A program made the position numbers and the translations under genes. A stretch of DNA of 64,000 nt, from the NCBI RefSeq assembly GCF_041361345.1, contig NZ_JBGKAD010000001.1:2728001-2792000 (forward strand). Reading direction: 5' to 3'. A model generated the notes under the pieces. It saw only the letters and a program-made list of their open reading frames with translations. It had not been told where the DNA came from and did no database searches. Of this stretch, positions 1 to 8,241 are shown one piece after another. Source of the DNA: Halobaculum sp. MBLA0147 (lineage in GTDB: Archaea; Halobacteriota; Halobacteria; Halobacteriales; Haloferacaceae). Within the stretch, counting starts at the first letter, position 1, and each line of letters begins with the position of its first letter.

Positions 1-944
1 TCGAGCTACGGACGGTCGACGTGCCCGAGCCCGGACCGGGACAGGCGCTCGTGGCGACGCAGTACCTCTCAGTCGACCCGTACATGCGCGACCGGATGCG
101 GGCCGGCGAGTCGTACTCCGAACCGTGGGAGGTCGGCGACCCGCTGCGTGGCGGCGTCGTCGGCGAGGTCGTGGCGGCGAACGGCGCCGGCGTCGAGCCG
201 GGTCAGACCGTCGTCGGCAACCTGGAGTGGGCCGACTACAGCGTCGCCGACGGCGACGACCTCACCCCGGTCGACACGGGTGCGCTGCCGACCTCGACGG
301 CGCTGAGTGTGCTGGGAATGCCCGGACGGACCGCGTACTTCGGCACCCGCGAGGTCGCCGAACCGAAGGCCGGCGACACGATGGTGATCTCCGGTGCCGC
401 CGGAGCAGTCGGCTCCGTCGCGGGCCAACTCGCGACGCTGCAGGGGGCGGACGTGATCGGCGTCGCCGGCAGCGACGAGAAGGTCGAGTGGCTCACCGAG
501 GAGTTGGGCTTCGCCGGTGGGATCAACTACGACACCGAAGACGTGGGGGCGCGTCTCGACGACCTCGCACCCGACGGCGTGGACGTGTACTTCGACAACG
601 TCGGCGGCCCGATCACGGACGCCGTCTTCGGTCGCCTGGCGGTCGACGCACGTGTCGCGGTCTGCGGGCAGATCGCGCTGTACAACGACGAGGAACTCCC
701 CACCGGCCCGCGCAAGCTCGCGAAGCTGATCGAGACTCGTGCGACCGTCGAGGGGTTCCTCGTCCGCGACTTCGCGCCGCGGTTCCACGAGGCGACCGAA
801 CACCTCGGAGAGTTGGTCGCCGCGGGCGAACTCCAGTACCGCGAGACGATCACGGAGGGATTGGAGAACGCACCGGACGCGTTCCTCGGACTGTTCGACG
901 GGGAGAACGTCGGCAAGCAGTTGGTCGCCGTCGACGAGGAGTGA
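1..944 (+). CDS. NADP-dependent MDR oxidoreductase, 5' end outside window
   Basis: The reading frame is open from base 3 and runs into the window edge; the residues ELRTVDVPEPGPG before the first GTG look like the usual N-terminal strand of zinc-independent medium-chain dehydrogenases, so the true start is upstream. Seen motifs are GAAGAVGSVAGQLA, the NADP-binding glycine-rich turn, and YFDNVGG, the conserved turn of the leukotriene B4 12-hydroxydehydrogenase / CurA-like branch. No structural or catalytic zinc cysteines are visible, which fits quinone or enone reductases of this branch. The enzyme should be a cytosolic NADPH-dependent double-bond reductase of unknown substrate. The family is usually about 335-345 residues, so only a few tens of residues are missing. 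It is followed 80 bases later by a TrmB-like regulator on the same strand, which may or may not control it. Confidence 0.9.
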   Translation, partial: ELRTVDVPEPGPGQALVATQYLSVDPYMRDRMRAGESYSEPWEVGDPLRGGVVGEVVAANGAGVEPGQTVVGNLEWADYSVADGDDLTPVDTGALPTSTALSVLGMPGRTAYFGTREVAEPKAGDTMVISGAAGAVGSVAGQLATLQGADVIGVAGSDEKVEWLTEELGFAGGINYDTEDVGARLDDLAPDGVDVYFDNVGGPITDAVFGRLAVDARVAVCGQIALYNDEELPTGPRKLAKLIETRATVEGFLVRDFAPRFHEATEHLGELVAAGELQYRETITEGLENAPDAFLGLFDGENVGKQLVAVDEE

Positions 945-1024
945 CCGGCGCCGCGAGGCGACGAGCCGGGTGCGAGGGCGGTCGACTCGCTTCTCTTTTG
1001 ACGCCGTGTCACGTGCGTGGGGGT

Positions 1025-1843
1025 ATGGCCGACCTGCGCGACGTTGGACTGTCGAAGTACGAGGCGCGCGCCTACCGGAGTCTGCTGGAGACGGGCCCGA
1101 CGACGGCGAAGGCGTTGTCGGAGGCCAGCGGCGTCCCGATGGGCCGGATCTACGACGTGCTCAACAGTCTCGAACAACACCGCCTCGCGCGCAGTCAGAC
1201 GGCGAGTCGGCCCAAGAAGTACGTCGCCGTCGAGCCCGAGACGGCACTCGACCGACTCTTGGAGGAGAAGCGTCGCGATCTCCGCCAGCGCGAACGGCAG
1301 TACGAGGAGACGGTCGAGGAACTCGTCGGCGAGTTGGAGGCGGGCGAACCGGCCGACGAGCAGTTCTGGACGGCCGCGGTCGGGCCGACCCAGACCGCGG
1401 AGCTGCTGTTGGAACGACTGGCGGCCGCCGACGATCGGATCGTGATGATCTCCTCGACGACCACCTCCGGGTTGGAACTGGGCGACATCGGCACGGCGAT
1501 CACCGAGGAGTTGGCCGACGCCGCCGACCGGGGGGTCACCGTCTCCGTGTTGCTCGCGGAGTCGGTGCCGGCGGAACTGTCCCCGCAGGTCGGCGAGCGG
1601 TACGCCGACGGGCTGGCCGACCACGAGCGCTTCGAGGTCCGTACCCACCCGGAGGTACAGGGGACGGTCACGCTGATCGACGAGGCCGAGACCTGTCTGG
1701 AGGTGCCGAACCCAGTCGAGACGGGGAGCACGTTCGCGATGATCGACCTCAAAGACGCCGGGTTCGCCGGCGACGTGCGCGAACGGTTCGAGACGCGGTG
1801 GACCGAGGCGGAGCGGTTCTCGTTCGGACTGTCGACGGAGTAG
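1025..1843 (+). CDS. TrmB-family transcriptional regulator
   Basis: A 272-residue protein. The ATG at 1025 is chosen because the conserved N-terminal HTH begins at once (DVGLSKYEARAYRSLLE) and a TATA-like cttttga lies about 27 bases upstream, suggesting a leaderless transcript. Residues about 1-75 form the TrmB winged helix (GPTTAKALSEASGVPMGRIY as the recognition helix region). A short coiled coil follows (about 75-105), then a C-terminal TrmB/PLD-like effector-binding domain (from about 120, including VMISSTTTSG and VTLIDEAETC). In haloarchaea such proteins regulate sugar and central metabolism genes or act as sugar-sensing repressors. The target and effector cannot be read from sequence. 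The neighbouring oxidoreductase upstream and the small membrane protein on the opposite strand are only candidate targets. Confidence 0.9.
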   Translation: MADLRDVGLSKYEARAYRSLLETGPTTAKALSEASGVPMGRIYDVLNSLEQHRLARSQTASRPKKYVAVEPETALDRLLEEKRRDLRQRERQYEETVEELVGELEAGEPADEQFWTAAVGPTQTAELLLERLAAADDRIVMISSTTTSGLELGDIGTAITEELADAADRGVTVSVLLAESVPAELSPQVGERYADGLADHERFEVRTHPEVQGTVTLIDEAETCLEVPNPVETGSTFAMIDLKDAGFAGDVRERFETRWTEAERFSFGLSTE

Positions 1844-1855
1844 TCCCGCGTCGCC

Positions 1856-2074
1856 TCACTCGCGCCGGTACCACTCGACGGCGGCGAGGAGCAGTGACAG
1901 GACGAGTGGGACGGTCAAGATAGCCAATCCTGCGCTCCCCTCGGTCTCCCCGACGAGGAGACCGACCCCGACCGCAGCGACCAAGAAGAAGGGGAGGTAG
2001 TCGAGTGTCCGCCCGATGATGACACTCATCTCCTGCCGTCTCATATGTTCGTCAGCTTCGAGTGGTGATCTCAT
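1856..2074 (-). CDS. Small two-helix membrane protein
   Basis: A 72-residue ORF convergent with the TrmB gene. Two hydrophobic segments are visible: LPFFLVAAVGVGLLV and AGLAILTVPLVLSLLLAAV, joined by a short acidic loop (GETEGS) and ending in a charged YRRE tail, so both termini are likely on the same side of the membrane. The first Met (2074) is uncertain; an internal Met at about 2029 (MSVIIGRTLDYLPFF) would give a 57-residue protein starting just before the first helix. No family was recognised. Codon use and GC are like the surrounding genes, which supports a real gene. Confidence 0.65.
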   Translation of the reverse strand: MRSPLEADEHMRRQEMSVIIGRTLDYLPFFLVAAVGVGLLVGETEGSAGLAILTVPLVLSLLLAAVEWYRRE

Positions 2075-2175
2075 CTGTTGGTTCCCGGGTAATCGAACGA
2101 TCGGTCACTCGCTCAAGTCGGTAATACATCGCACTGTTGTAAAAACCTGTGCATGCAGATTCTTCTATGAGACAG

Positions 2176-2185
2176 TAAAGATTAT
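2176..2185 (+). promoter_or_regulatory. Probable TATA box of the 2206 membrane-protein gene
   Basis: The AT-rich run taaagattat sits in the most AT-rich stretch of the first 5 kb. Its centre is about 25-30 bases before the GTG at 2206 and the ATG at 2212, the spacing expected for a leaderless haloarchaeal promoter. Confidence 0.5.
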
Positions 2186-2205
2186 GTGTAGAAAGAAACC
2201 AGCTA

Positions 2206-2997
2206 GTGTCGATGATACGCGGAGGGCTCCGACGCTTCGACCTGTACGACTTCTTCAGCGTCTTCCTACCTGGTGCGACGTTCATCATCGGACTGTTCCC
2301 GTTTCTCCCAGTCGACACAGAGTTCGGCGTCAGCCTGGTCGGTGCGACCGTGGTGCTCGGATTCGTCGTCGGACGTGCCGTCCACGGGATCGCAATCTCG
2401 TTCGACAACTACTGGGAGAACAAAGGCCACAGAGAGGAGTTTCTGGAGCAGTTGGCGGAGCCAGACGTACTCCCGGCGAACGTGATCGACCGGTTCTTCG
2501 ACGTCTGTTGTGAGGTGTACACCGATTTGGACCTGTGTGAGGACCGCACGACGTCGGTCGAGTCGGACGACGACGAACTAGAACCGTTGTACACGTTGGT
2601 GCGTTCGTACATCCACATGGACTCGCGTGGACGCTCCCGAACGTTCCAAGCAGTCTACGCGTTCTACCGGAGCATGTGGCTCGTGTCGCTACTGCTTGCG
2701 TTCGTCTACTACGTCTACTCGTTCGCTCGGCTACTCGGTGTGACGACTGGTGCAGTCGACTACTACACGTACGCCAGTTCTCTGGGAATCCCGACCGCGG
2801 CGATCATGGGCCTCTCGGTGTCCGTGGGACTGTTCGCGTACCGTGTGTTCAGAGATGCGAAGACCCGTCACCAACGGTACTACGTCCAGTACCTGATCAG
2901 CGACTTCATCACGCTGTACGAGGCGAGCAGTCGACTCGATAGCGGTGATCCAACGGCTCCAGCGCGTCCTCCCCGTCAGCGTGACGATCGAAACTGA
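2206..2997 (+). CDS. Polytopic membrane protein with cytosolic mid-domain, unrecognised
   Basis: A 263-residue protein with two hydrophobic hairpins. The first covers residues about 12-30 (FFSVFLPGATFIIGLFPFL) and about 40-58. The second covers about 156-175 (WLVSLLLAFVYYVYSF) and about 190-212. Between them lies a roughly 95-residue charged region with a Cys-rich patch (DVCCEVYTDLDLCED). The N-terminal pattern (hydrophilic start, then FDLYDFFSVFLPG) is shared by small membrane proteins seen in accessory regions of many prokaryotes, but no function is known to me. The upstream 140 bases are unusually AT-rich for this window and the gene uses slightly more AT-ending codons, so recent acquisition is plausible. 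The start could be GTG 2206 or ATG 2212. Confidence 0.75.
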   Translation: MSMIRGGLRRFDLYDFFSVFLPGATFIIGLFPFLPVDTEFGVSLVGATVVLGFVVGRAVHGIAISFDNYWENKGHREEFLEQLAEPDVLPANVIDRFFDVCCEVYTDLDLCEDRTTSVESDDDELEPLYTLVRSYIHMDSRGRSRTFQAVYAFYRSMWLVSLLLAFVYYVYSFARLLGVTTGAVDYYTYASSLGIPTAAIMGLSVSVGLFAYRVFRDAKTRHQRYYVQYLISDFITLYEASSRLDSGDPTAPARPPRQRDDRN

Positions 2998-3003
2998 CCC
3001 GTA

Positions 3004-3984
3004 TCAGTGCCCGTTCGCCAGCGGATCGGTGTCGGGGTTCGGGTTGACACCCTCGTGTTCCCCGTTCATCTCCTCGCGGAGGCGACCGAGTTTGACCTCG
3101 CGTTCGGCGTGGGCGTTGTGTTGGTGGATCGACTCGTCGTTGGACTGGCGCATGTGGACGACCACGTCGTCGTCGAGGTGGTCGAACTCGTCGACGGTCT
3201 GTTCGGCCAGCGAGCGGACGCAGTCCTCGACGAACTTCGCGTCGGCGTGGGCGTTGTACGTCATGTGGTCCTCGTCCGGCCGCTTGGCGTAGTTGTAGAT
3301 CCGCGCACTCATCGAGTCGCGGGCGATGTCGATGATGTCGAACAGGTCCACGTCCGGCGCGCCGGCGTCCTCGATCGTCAGCGTTGCGTGCCCACGCTGG
3401 GAGTGACCCGGCTGGGGCACCTCGTCGAGGAAGTCTTCGATCGTCTCTTCGTCGACGTCGAGGTCGCGCAGGTGCTCGCGAGCCCGAGCCTCCGACATCC
3501 CCTGCGAGCACGGACAGACGGTCATGCCGGTGACCTCGGCACCGATCTCCTCGCGGGTGCCGTCCTCGGTCGCGGTCGCCGAGGCGATGACCGTGGCGGT
3601 GCTCTGTGTCGGCCGTTCGCTGGCCGGCGTGTTCTCGTGGGTGACGAAGTCGGCGGTCATCTCCACCTCGGCGACGGAGGTGTAGTCGTGTTTGGCGATC
3701 AGCCGCTCGGCGGCGTCGCCACACACGTCCTCGATCCGGCCGGTCTCCCCCGAGACGGCCGCCTCGAGCACCTCGTCGATGACCTCCATGTTCCGACTCA
3801 TGTCGATCCCCTTGCGACCGCTCGGCAGGTCCACGAAGACGGAGAACTCCGCCATGAAGATCCACGGCCGCTCGTCCTCGCGGTCGATCTTCACGAGCTT
3901 CTCCACGTCGGTGACGCCCACCTGACTGAGACCCACGGCTACGTCCGGCTGTGAGGCCTGTACGTCGGGCAGCTGGTGACTCAC
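3004..3984 (-). CDS. mptA: GTP cyclohydrolase MptA (archaeal FolE2-like)
   Basis: A 326-residue protein. The open frame continues upstream to 4125, but the GTG at 3984 gives [20 protein letters not shown], the standard haloarchaeal MptA N-terminus, so that start is used. MptA is the Fe(II)-dependent cyclohydrolase that opens GTP to 7,8-dihydroneopterin 2',3'-cyclic phosphate, the first step to pterins. In Haloferax volcanii this family is known to be needed for both folate and archaeosine synthesis. Visible hallmarks are [11 protein letters not shown], the Cys-containing [25 protein letters not shown] and the C-terminal NAHAERE. An AT-rich cactaat lies 30-35 bases upstream of the start. The gene is monocistronic in appearance, with the SRPBCC gene 168 bases upstream on the same strand. 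Confidence 0.95.
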   Translation of the reverse strand: MSHQLPDVQASQPDVAVGLSQVGVTDVEKLVKIDREDERPWIFMAEFSVFVDLPSGRKGIDMSRNMEVIDEVLEAAVSGETGRIEDVCGDAAERLIAKHDYTSVAEVEMTADFVTHENTPASERPTQSTATVIASATATEDGTREEIGAEVTGMTVCPCSQGMSEARAREHLRDLDVDEETIEDFLDEVPQPGHSQRGHATLTIEDAGAPDVDLFDIIDIARDSMSARIYNYAKRPDEDHMTYNAHADAKFVEDCVRSLAEQTVDEFDHLDDDVVVHMRQSNDESIHQHNAHAEREVKLGRLREEMNGEHEGVNPNPDTDPLANGH

Positions 3985-4152
3985 AATAGCTGTTACCACG
4001 GCGGGGAACGGATTAGTGCTTTCGAAACCCTCAGTCGGTACGCCGACCCACCGTGTCGCCGTCGCGACTCCTCGACGACCGCCCGTCGGTGCCGGACTCA
4101 CACCACCCATCGCGGTGCTCGTCACCCCACTTCGACGTTCGTCGGAGACCGA

Positions 4153-4695
4153 TCACAGCGCCTCGGAGTCGACCGACACGTCTAGGGTCACCTCACGCGA
4201 GTCTCCCTCCAAGTCCCGGACCGCACGACGGACGACGCGAGTCGCCTCCTCCTCGACGAGCCCGGTCAGCTTGTCGAGCACCCACCCGAACGAGACCGTC
4301 AGCGGGAGCGACACGGCGTCGGAGTCCGCCGAGTCGGGGTCGAACGCGACGAGCATCCGGACGCGACAGGCCGTCTCGGTGTCGGCCGGTGCGTCGGCGG
4401 GCGGATCGTCGTACGACTCGATCTCCCAACTCCCTCTGGCGTCGATGTCCCTCGTGATCGCCCAACTGATCCGTTCCGGTGGCGTCACGTCGGTCACCCG
4501 CGAGTGGGCGGTGTACGACAGCTTCCACCACGAGAACGACAGCGCGTACTCGGAGCCGGGGCCACCGTCGCCGCTCGTCCGGTCGACCGTGTCGAGGTAC
4601 TCCGTGTACCGCTGGTACCGCGGGAAGTCCAGCAGGAACTCGTAGACGGCCTCCGGCGACGCGTACACGTCCGTCTCCACGACGAGTCGGTCCAC
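4153..4695 (-). CDS. SRPBCC (START/Bet v1-like) family protein
   Basis: A 180-residue protein. The pattern ETDVYASPEAVYEFLLDFP at residues 7-25 is the opening strand-helix of the polyketide cyclase/ligand-binding SRPBCC fold. ERISWAITRDIDARGSWEIE in the middle gives the curved sheet and the C-terminal VSFGWVLDKLTGLVEEEATRVV the long amphipathic helix. Such proteins bind hydrophobic ligands in a helix-grip cavity; substrate and partner are unknown. The protein is strongly acidic with no signal peptide, so cytosolic. It lies in the same direction as mptA but 168 bases away, so co-transcription is possible without being shown. Confidence 0.85.
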   Translation of the reverse strand: MDRLVVETDVYASPEAVYEFLLDFPRYQRYTEYLDTVDRTSGDGGPGSEYALSFSWWKLSYTAHSRVTDVTPPERISWAITRDIDARGSWEIESYDDPPADAPADTETACRVRMLVAFDPDSADSDAVSLPLTVSFGWVLDKLTGLVEEEATRVVRRAVRDLEGDSREVTLDVSVDSEAL

Positions 4696-4796
4696 ACACT
4701 CGCGTGGACTGGGGTGTGCCTAAGCGTTGTGGACGGCTACGCACACCGAGACACCGCCGTGCGGTCTCGTGTCGAGTGGACCCCCTCTCCGCTCTC

Positions 4797-5528
4797 CTAC
4801 CACTCCAACACGGTCCCGTCGCGCCAGAACCGGCCGCCGACACTGTCGGGGCGCAGACGGGCGAGCCGCACCGGCATCTCGGCGCCGGTCGCCACGTCCC
4901 GTGGTGCCTCCTCGCCGCCGAGTTCAGTGTCCACCCAGCCGGGACACACGGAGTTGGCGAGCAGTCCCCGGTCGGCGTACTCCCCGTGGAGGTACGCCGT
5001 CAGGCCGTTCAGGCCCGTCTTCGAGATCCGGTAGCCCGGCGAGCCGCCGGACTGTGTCTCCTCGATCGCGCCCATCCCCGAGGAGACGTTGACGATCCGT
5101 GGTCCCTCGCGTTCCAGCAGCGGTGGGAGTGCGTACTTCGCGAGCAGCGTCGGCCCGCGGAGGTTCACGGAGAACGTCCGGTCGAGGATCGGCACCGCCT
5201 CGTCGTGGAGTTCGGCGCCGAACGTCCCCACGCCGGCGTTGTTGACCACCACGTCGAGACGGCCCGCCTCGTCGCCGATCCGCGTGATCGCCGCCTCCAC
5301 GTCGCCCTCCTGTGTCACGTCGAGCGTGACGGACTCGCAGGCGTCGGGCACTTCGTTCGTGACGCTCCGGGTCCCGGCGTAGACGGTCGCCCCCAACTCG
5401 GCGAGTCGGCGGGCGATCTCGGCGCCGATCCCGCGGTTCGCTCCCGTGACGAGTGCGACCTGGCCGTCCAGCGAGTCGTGGAGGTCGAGGTCCGGTTCCG
5501 TCCCGGGCTCCGGTCTGGTGACTGGCAC
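4797..5528 (-). CDS. Short-chain dehydrogenase/reductase (SDR)
   Basis: A 243-residue classical SDR. Nucleotide motif TGANRGIG is at residues 28-35, NNAG at 96-99, and the catalytic set is Ser150 (NVSSGMG) with Tyr166 and Lys170 in YRISK. The acidic residue that fixes NAD versus NADP preference is not clear-cut: the second strand ends AGTR, hinting at NADP. The Pro-Gly segment CPGWVDTELGG is the usual C-terminal substrate loop. Substrate is unknown; carbonyl reductase-like proteins are the nearest type I recognise. The 20-residue acidic N-terminal extension before the first strand is common in haloarchaeal SDRs, and the start could lie further in. Confidence 0.92.
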   Translation of the reverse strand: MPVTRPEPGTEPDLDLHDSLDGQVALVTGANRGIGAEIARRLAELGATVYAGTRSVTNEVPDACESVTLDVTQEGDVEAAITRIGDEAGRLDVVVNNAGVGTFGAELHDEAVPILDRTFSVNLRGPTLLAKYALPPLLEREGPRIVNVSSGMGAIEETQSGGSPGYRISKTGLNGLTAYLHGEYADRGLLANSVCPGWVDTELGGEEAPRDVATGAEMPVRLARLRPDSVGGRFWRDGTVLEW

Positions 5529-5610
5529 GGGTCTCCGTAGGTGCCGTGTCGGGAAGTTCGCTCGGGTCTCGTGTCGTGTGTGCTGTGAATGCGTCGGGGT
5601 GACGACGAGA

Positions 5611-5618
5611 CTTTATCA
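5611..5618 (+). promoter_or_regulatory. Probable promoter of the ATPase-TOPRIM operon
   Basis: The sequence ctttatca is centred about 33 bases before the ATG at 5648 and is the only TATA-like run in the 119-base gap separating this cassette from the divergently oriented SDR gene. Confidence 0.5.
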
Positions 5619-5647
5619 GTGAACCCGCACGAGTTGTAGGTGAGTCG

Positions 5648-6877
5648 ATGCCCCACCTCGAACACGTCTCCGTCGAGGGCTTCAAGAAGATCGACCGGCT
5701 GGCGTTCGAACCCGGCCAGTTCACCGTCGTCACCGGTCGGAACAACTCCGGGAAGACCTCGCTGTTGGAGGCCGTTCGGCTCGGGGCAGACCCACGGGTG
5801 GTGTTCGGCCTCGGACCGGACTTCTCGACGGTTCAACACAGAGGACGTGACGAGACGACCATCACCGTACGGACGGCAGAGAGCACACTCTCACAGTCTC
5901 TCGCGGTGGCGACAGAGCGGACGACGAGACGGGTACTCGCCGACATCGTCGCCCAAGTCTGGGCGAACTACCTGTCGGACTTCGTCGACGAGTCGGAGGC
6001 GGAGCTCCGCCGGGAACTCGATCCGAGTGCCCGGGCCTTCCTCGACGACGCTGCCGACCAGGAGCGGATCGAGGCTGCGAGCTCGTCTGTCGCCGTCCAA
6101 CTCGTCGACGGAGAGGAGTTCGTGTACACCGCCTCCGGAGAGTCGTTCGAGTCTCTCTCGGGTGAACTGTTCGAAGACTTCCGACACTGGTTACACGACA
6201 GCGTCGAGTCGAACGGGAGTGCGTTCTCCGACCCCGACGCACTACATCGCGCACTCACGGAAGACGACGGGTTCCCGATGCACTACTCGCACGGCTACCT
6301 CGCAGACTCTCCCGAGCCACTGGTGACGGTGGAGTTCGAGGATACGGCCCCGTTCGGAGGCCAAGTCTGGTTCGGTGAGGATGCGAACGAGACCACAGTG
6401 GACGACGTCGGGGACTTCCTGCGCGAACGGGGACTGGTCGACGATCTGAAGACGTTCACCCTCGACACGCTCGTCTTCGACCCCGACGACGGCGAGAAGT
6501 ACGCGGTGCCGTTCGAGCAGATGGGTGACGGGTTCGAGACGGTCGTCGCACTCCTCTTGGAACTCCTAGACGACGACCTCCCGGACGTGGTGTTCCTCGA
6601 GGAACCGACGACACACATGCACCCGGGGTACGTCCGAGAGGTGGTGTACTTCCTGATCGGACTGGCGATGGACGAGGAGATCCAGTTGTTCGTGACGACC
6701 CACAGCAACGACTTCCTCAACGACCTGTTCACGGAGAACCTCACCGACGAGGAAGAGGCGTTCCTCGAAGAGGAGTTCCAACTGGTCCAGATGCAGGACG
6801 GCGGTGCGAAACTGCTGGACTACCGGCAGGCCGAGGAGTCGCTCGAAGAACTGATGCTGGACCTGCGTGGACTCTGA
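5648..6877 (+). CDS. OLD/AAA_15-like ATPase, first gene of a two-gene cassette
   Basis: A 409-residue SMC/ABC-type ATPase. Walker A GRNNSGKTS is at residues 30-38. A degenerate ABC signature QMGDGF is at 291-296, and Walker B VVFLEEPTTHMHP begins near 314 with tandem Glu318-Glu319. A switch His lies in TTHSNDF at 350-356. The region between Walker A and the signature (about 40-290) is the variable lobe. The order Walker A, QMGDGF, EEP-x-HxHP, THS is that of overcoming-lysogenization-defect (OLD) and AAA_15/AAA_21 proteins. Unlike OLD, no TOPRIM follows in the same chain: it is encoded by the next gene, 1 base after the stop. Paired ATPase + TOPRIM genes occur in defence systems such as PARIS and in split OLD-like systems. 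A defence role is inferred from architecture only. Confidence 0.88.
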   Translation: MPHLEHVSVEGFKKIDRLAFEPGQFTVVTGRNNSGKTSLLEAVRLGADPRVVFGLGPDFSTVQHRGRDETTITVRTAESTLSQSLAVATERTTRRVLADIVAQVWANYLSDFVDESEAELRRELDPSARAFLDDAADQERIEAASSSVAVQLVDGEEFVYTASGESFESLSGELFEDFRHWLHDSVESNGSAFSDPDALHRALTEDDGFPMHYSHGYLADSPEPLVTVEFEDTAPFGGQVWFGEDANETTVDDVGDFLRERGLVDDLKTFTLDTLVFDPDDGEKYAVPFEQMGDGFETVVALLLELLDDDLPDVVFLEEPTTHMHPGYVREVVYFLIGLAMDEEIQLFVTTHSNDFLNDLFTENLTDEEEAFLEEEFQLVQMQDGGAKLLDYRQAEESLEELMLDLRGL

Positions 6878-6878
6878 G

Positions 6879-7508
6879 ATGAGCCGGGCCGTTCTCTGTG
6901 AGGGAAAGCGCGACGTACGCCTACTGGAACGGTTCTACGAACGACGAGACGGATCGGTCTCGTTCGACACCTTCCACGGTGAACGACACGAGTCGAGCGA
7001 ACTGAAGAGCGTCGAAGGGAACGAGTTGCGACGGTTCACGGGGCGTCGGAACGACGACGACGTGTTTCTGAAGTCCGAAGGTGGTGTCGAGGAGCTCAAA
7101 CCGCTGCTCGTCCGACTCGCACGGCCGTTCTTCTACGAGTGGCAGGTCGATGTCTGTCTCGTCGTTGACCTGGACGAGCGAGACCACGACCGCTGGGACG
7201 AGACGAGTGACACCGACCGGTACGACGACCTCGTCTCGGACCTCGACGAACGTGTCGGCGGTATCTACGGCCGTGAGTCGGAAGTCGAACACGAGCAGTT
7301 CTATCGGAAGGGGAGACACCTACTCGCCAGTTCGATGCTGTTCGACATCGAGCGTCACGAGCCCACCGCCTTCGACGTGCTCGCGTTCCGGACGAGTCTG
7401 GAGGACGCCGCCGGAATCGCCGACGGTGACGACGACACGACGGAGGACGAGAAACTGGACGAGTTCCTGTCGGGAGAGGGCGGCGAGACGATACGGAGAG
7501 TCCTCTAG
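6879..7508 (+). CDS. Stand-alone TOPRIM-like protein, putative nuclease partner
   Basis: A 209-residue protein. The ATG at 6879 sits right after the upstream stop (TGA at 6875-6877); a GTG at 6867 would overlap by 11 bases. Either way translation should be coupled. CEGKRDVRLLERF at the N-terminus carries the TOPRIM Glu8 (E-G..D pattern). VVDLDERDHD carries the DxD pair Asp97 and Asp99. Together these are the metal-binding acidic residues of the TOPRIM fold used by OLD-type nucleases and by PARIS AriB-type proteins. The C-terminal third (from about 165) is acidic and poorly structured. With the ATPase upstream this reads as the effector nuclease of a sensor-effector pair. The TOPRIM call rests on short motifs, so it is probable rather than certain. 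Confidence 0.8.
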   Translation: MSRAVLCEGKRDVRLLERFYERRDGSVSFDTFHGERHESSELKSVEGNELRRFTGRRNDDDVFLKSEGGVEELKPLLVRLARPFFYEWQVDVCLVVDLDERDHDRWDETSDTDRYDDLVSDLDERVGGIYGRESEVEHEQFYRKGRHLLASSMLFDIERHEPTAFDVLAFRTSLEDAAGIADGDDDTTEDEKLDEFLSGEGGETIRRVL

Positions 7509-7514
7509 AACGGT

Positions 7515-8135
7515 CTACCCGTCGCCCGGCGTCACACCCGTCTCGTCACCCTCGGCGAGGTCCCGGCGCATCGCCATCTCGAACCACGGGCACAGGCGCA
7601 ACTGGCGGTAGAAATCGGGGTTGTCGTGGAGGTGCTCGTAGTCGGCCCACAGCAGCCCGGCGATCTCCTCCTCGTCGGGGTCCAGGGTGGTGTCGGTGAG
7701 CGTCACCTTCAGGACGGCACACACCTCCCACTCCAGCCCGGCGTTCTCGTAGTAGCGTTTGTACTCGAAGCGATCCGTCACGCGCAGGTCGTCGTACTGG
7801 TCCGGCGTCACGCCCAACTCCTCCTCGAGTCGCTGGCGGGTCGCTTCCTCCTGACTCTGGCCCTCGACCGGGTGGGAGGCGACGGTGCCGTCCCAGCAGG
7901 TGTCCCACAGACGCTTGTCGTGGGCGCGCTGGGCCAACAGGATGCGCCCCTCCTCGTCGAACACGAGACAGGTGAACGCGCGGTGACGGATCCCGTCGCC
8001 CGTGTGGGCGTCGAGGCGGTTGACGGTTCCCTGTGGCTCGTCGTCGGAGTCGACGGCGATCACGTCCTGGAGGGCGTTCTCGTGGGCCGGTTCCGTGGCG
8101 TCCGTGCCACCGTCGGCGGCGTCGTCGGCGCTCAT
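7515..8135 (-). CDS. idi: Type 1 isopentenyl-diphosphate isomerase-like NUDIX protein
   Basis: A 206-residue protein. The fold is that of type 1 IPP isomerase: FTCLVFDEEGRILLAQRA, the NUDIX-like HPVEGQSQEEATRQRLEEELG (residues 88-108), LEWEVC with the metal-binding Glu pair 135/137, and the C-terminal CPWFEMAM. The known role is interconversion of IPP and DMAPP for isoprenoid lipids and carotenoids. One feature does not fit: the catalytic Cys of bacterial and human enzymes (V-C-G-H-P or C-C-S-H-P) aligns with Ala86 in VASHP. A Cys lies nearby at residue 80. So it may use altered chemistry or act on another pyrophosphate. It lies next to, but is not obviously linked with, the Lrp gene. Confidence 0.82.
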   Translation of the reverse strand: MSADDAADGGTDATEPAHENALQDVIAVDSDDEPQGTVNRLDAHTGDGIRHRAFTCLVFDEEGRILLAQRAHDKRLWDTCWDGTVASHPVEGQSQEEATRQRLEEELGVTPDQYDDLRVTDRFEYKRYYENAGLEWEVCAVLKVTLTDTTLDPDEEEIAGLLWADYEHLHDNPDFYRQLRLCPWFEMAMRRDLAEGDETGVTPGDG

Positions 8136-8241
8136 ACACGTATCGACGAGGAGACGTATGAAGGTTTCTTCGATCCGTGCGAGACGGCGAGCCCGTGGGT
8201 CACGGCAGCCGACGCCACGAGCGCCGGTCGCGGCGGGCCCG

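Noticed and set aside
125-1016. Long plus-strand open frame before the TrmB gene
   Set aside because: It is the out-of-phase shadow of the oxidoreductase gene, very rich in Arg and Gly; the real TrmB start is the ATG at 1025.
2909-3865. 318-residue minus-strand frame over mptA
   Set aside because: Arg/Asp/His-biased shadow in the wrong frame; mptA motifs are in the other frame.
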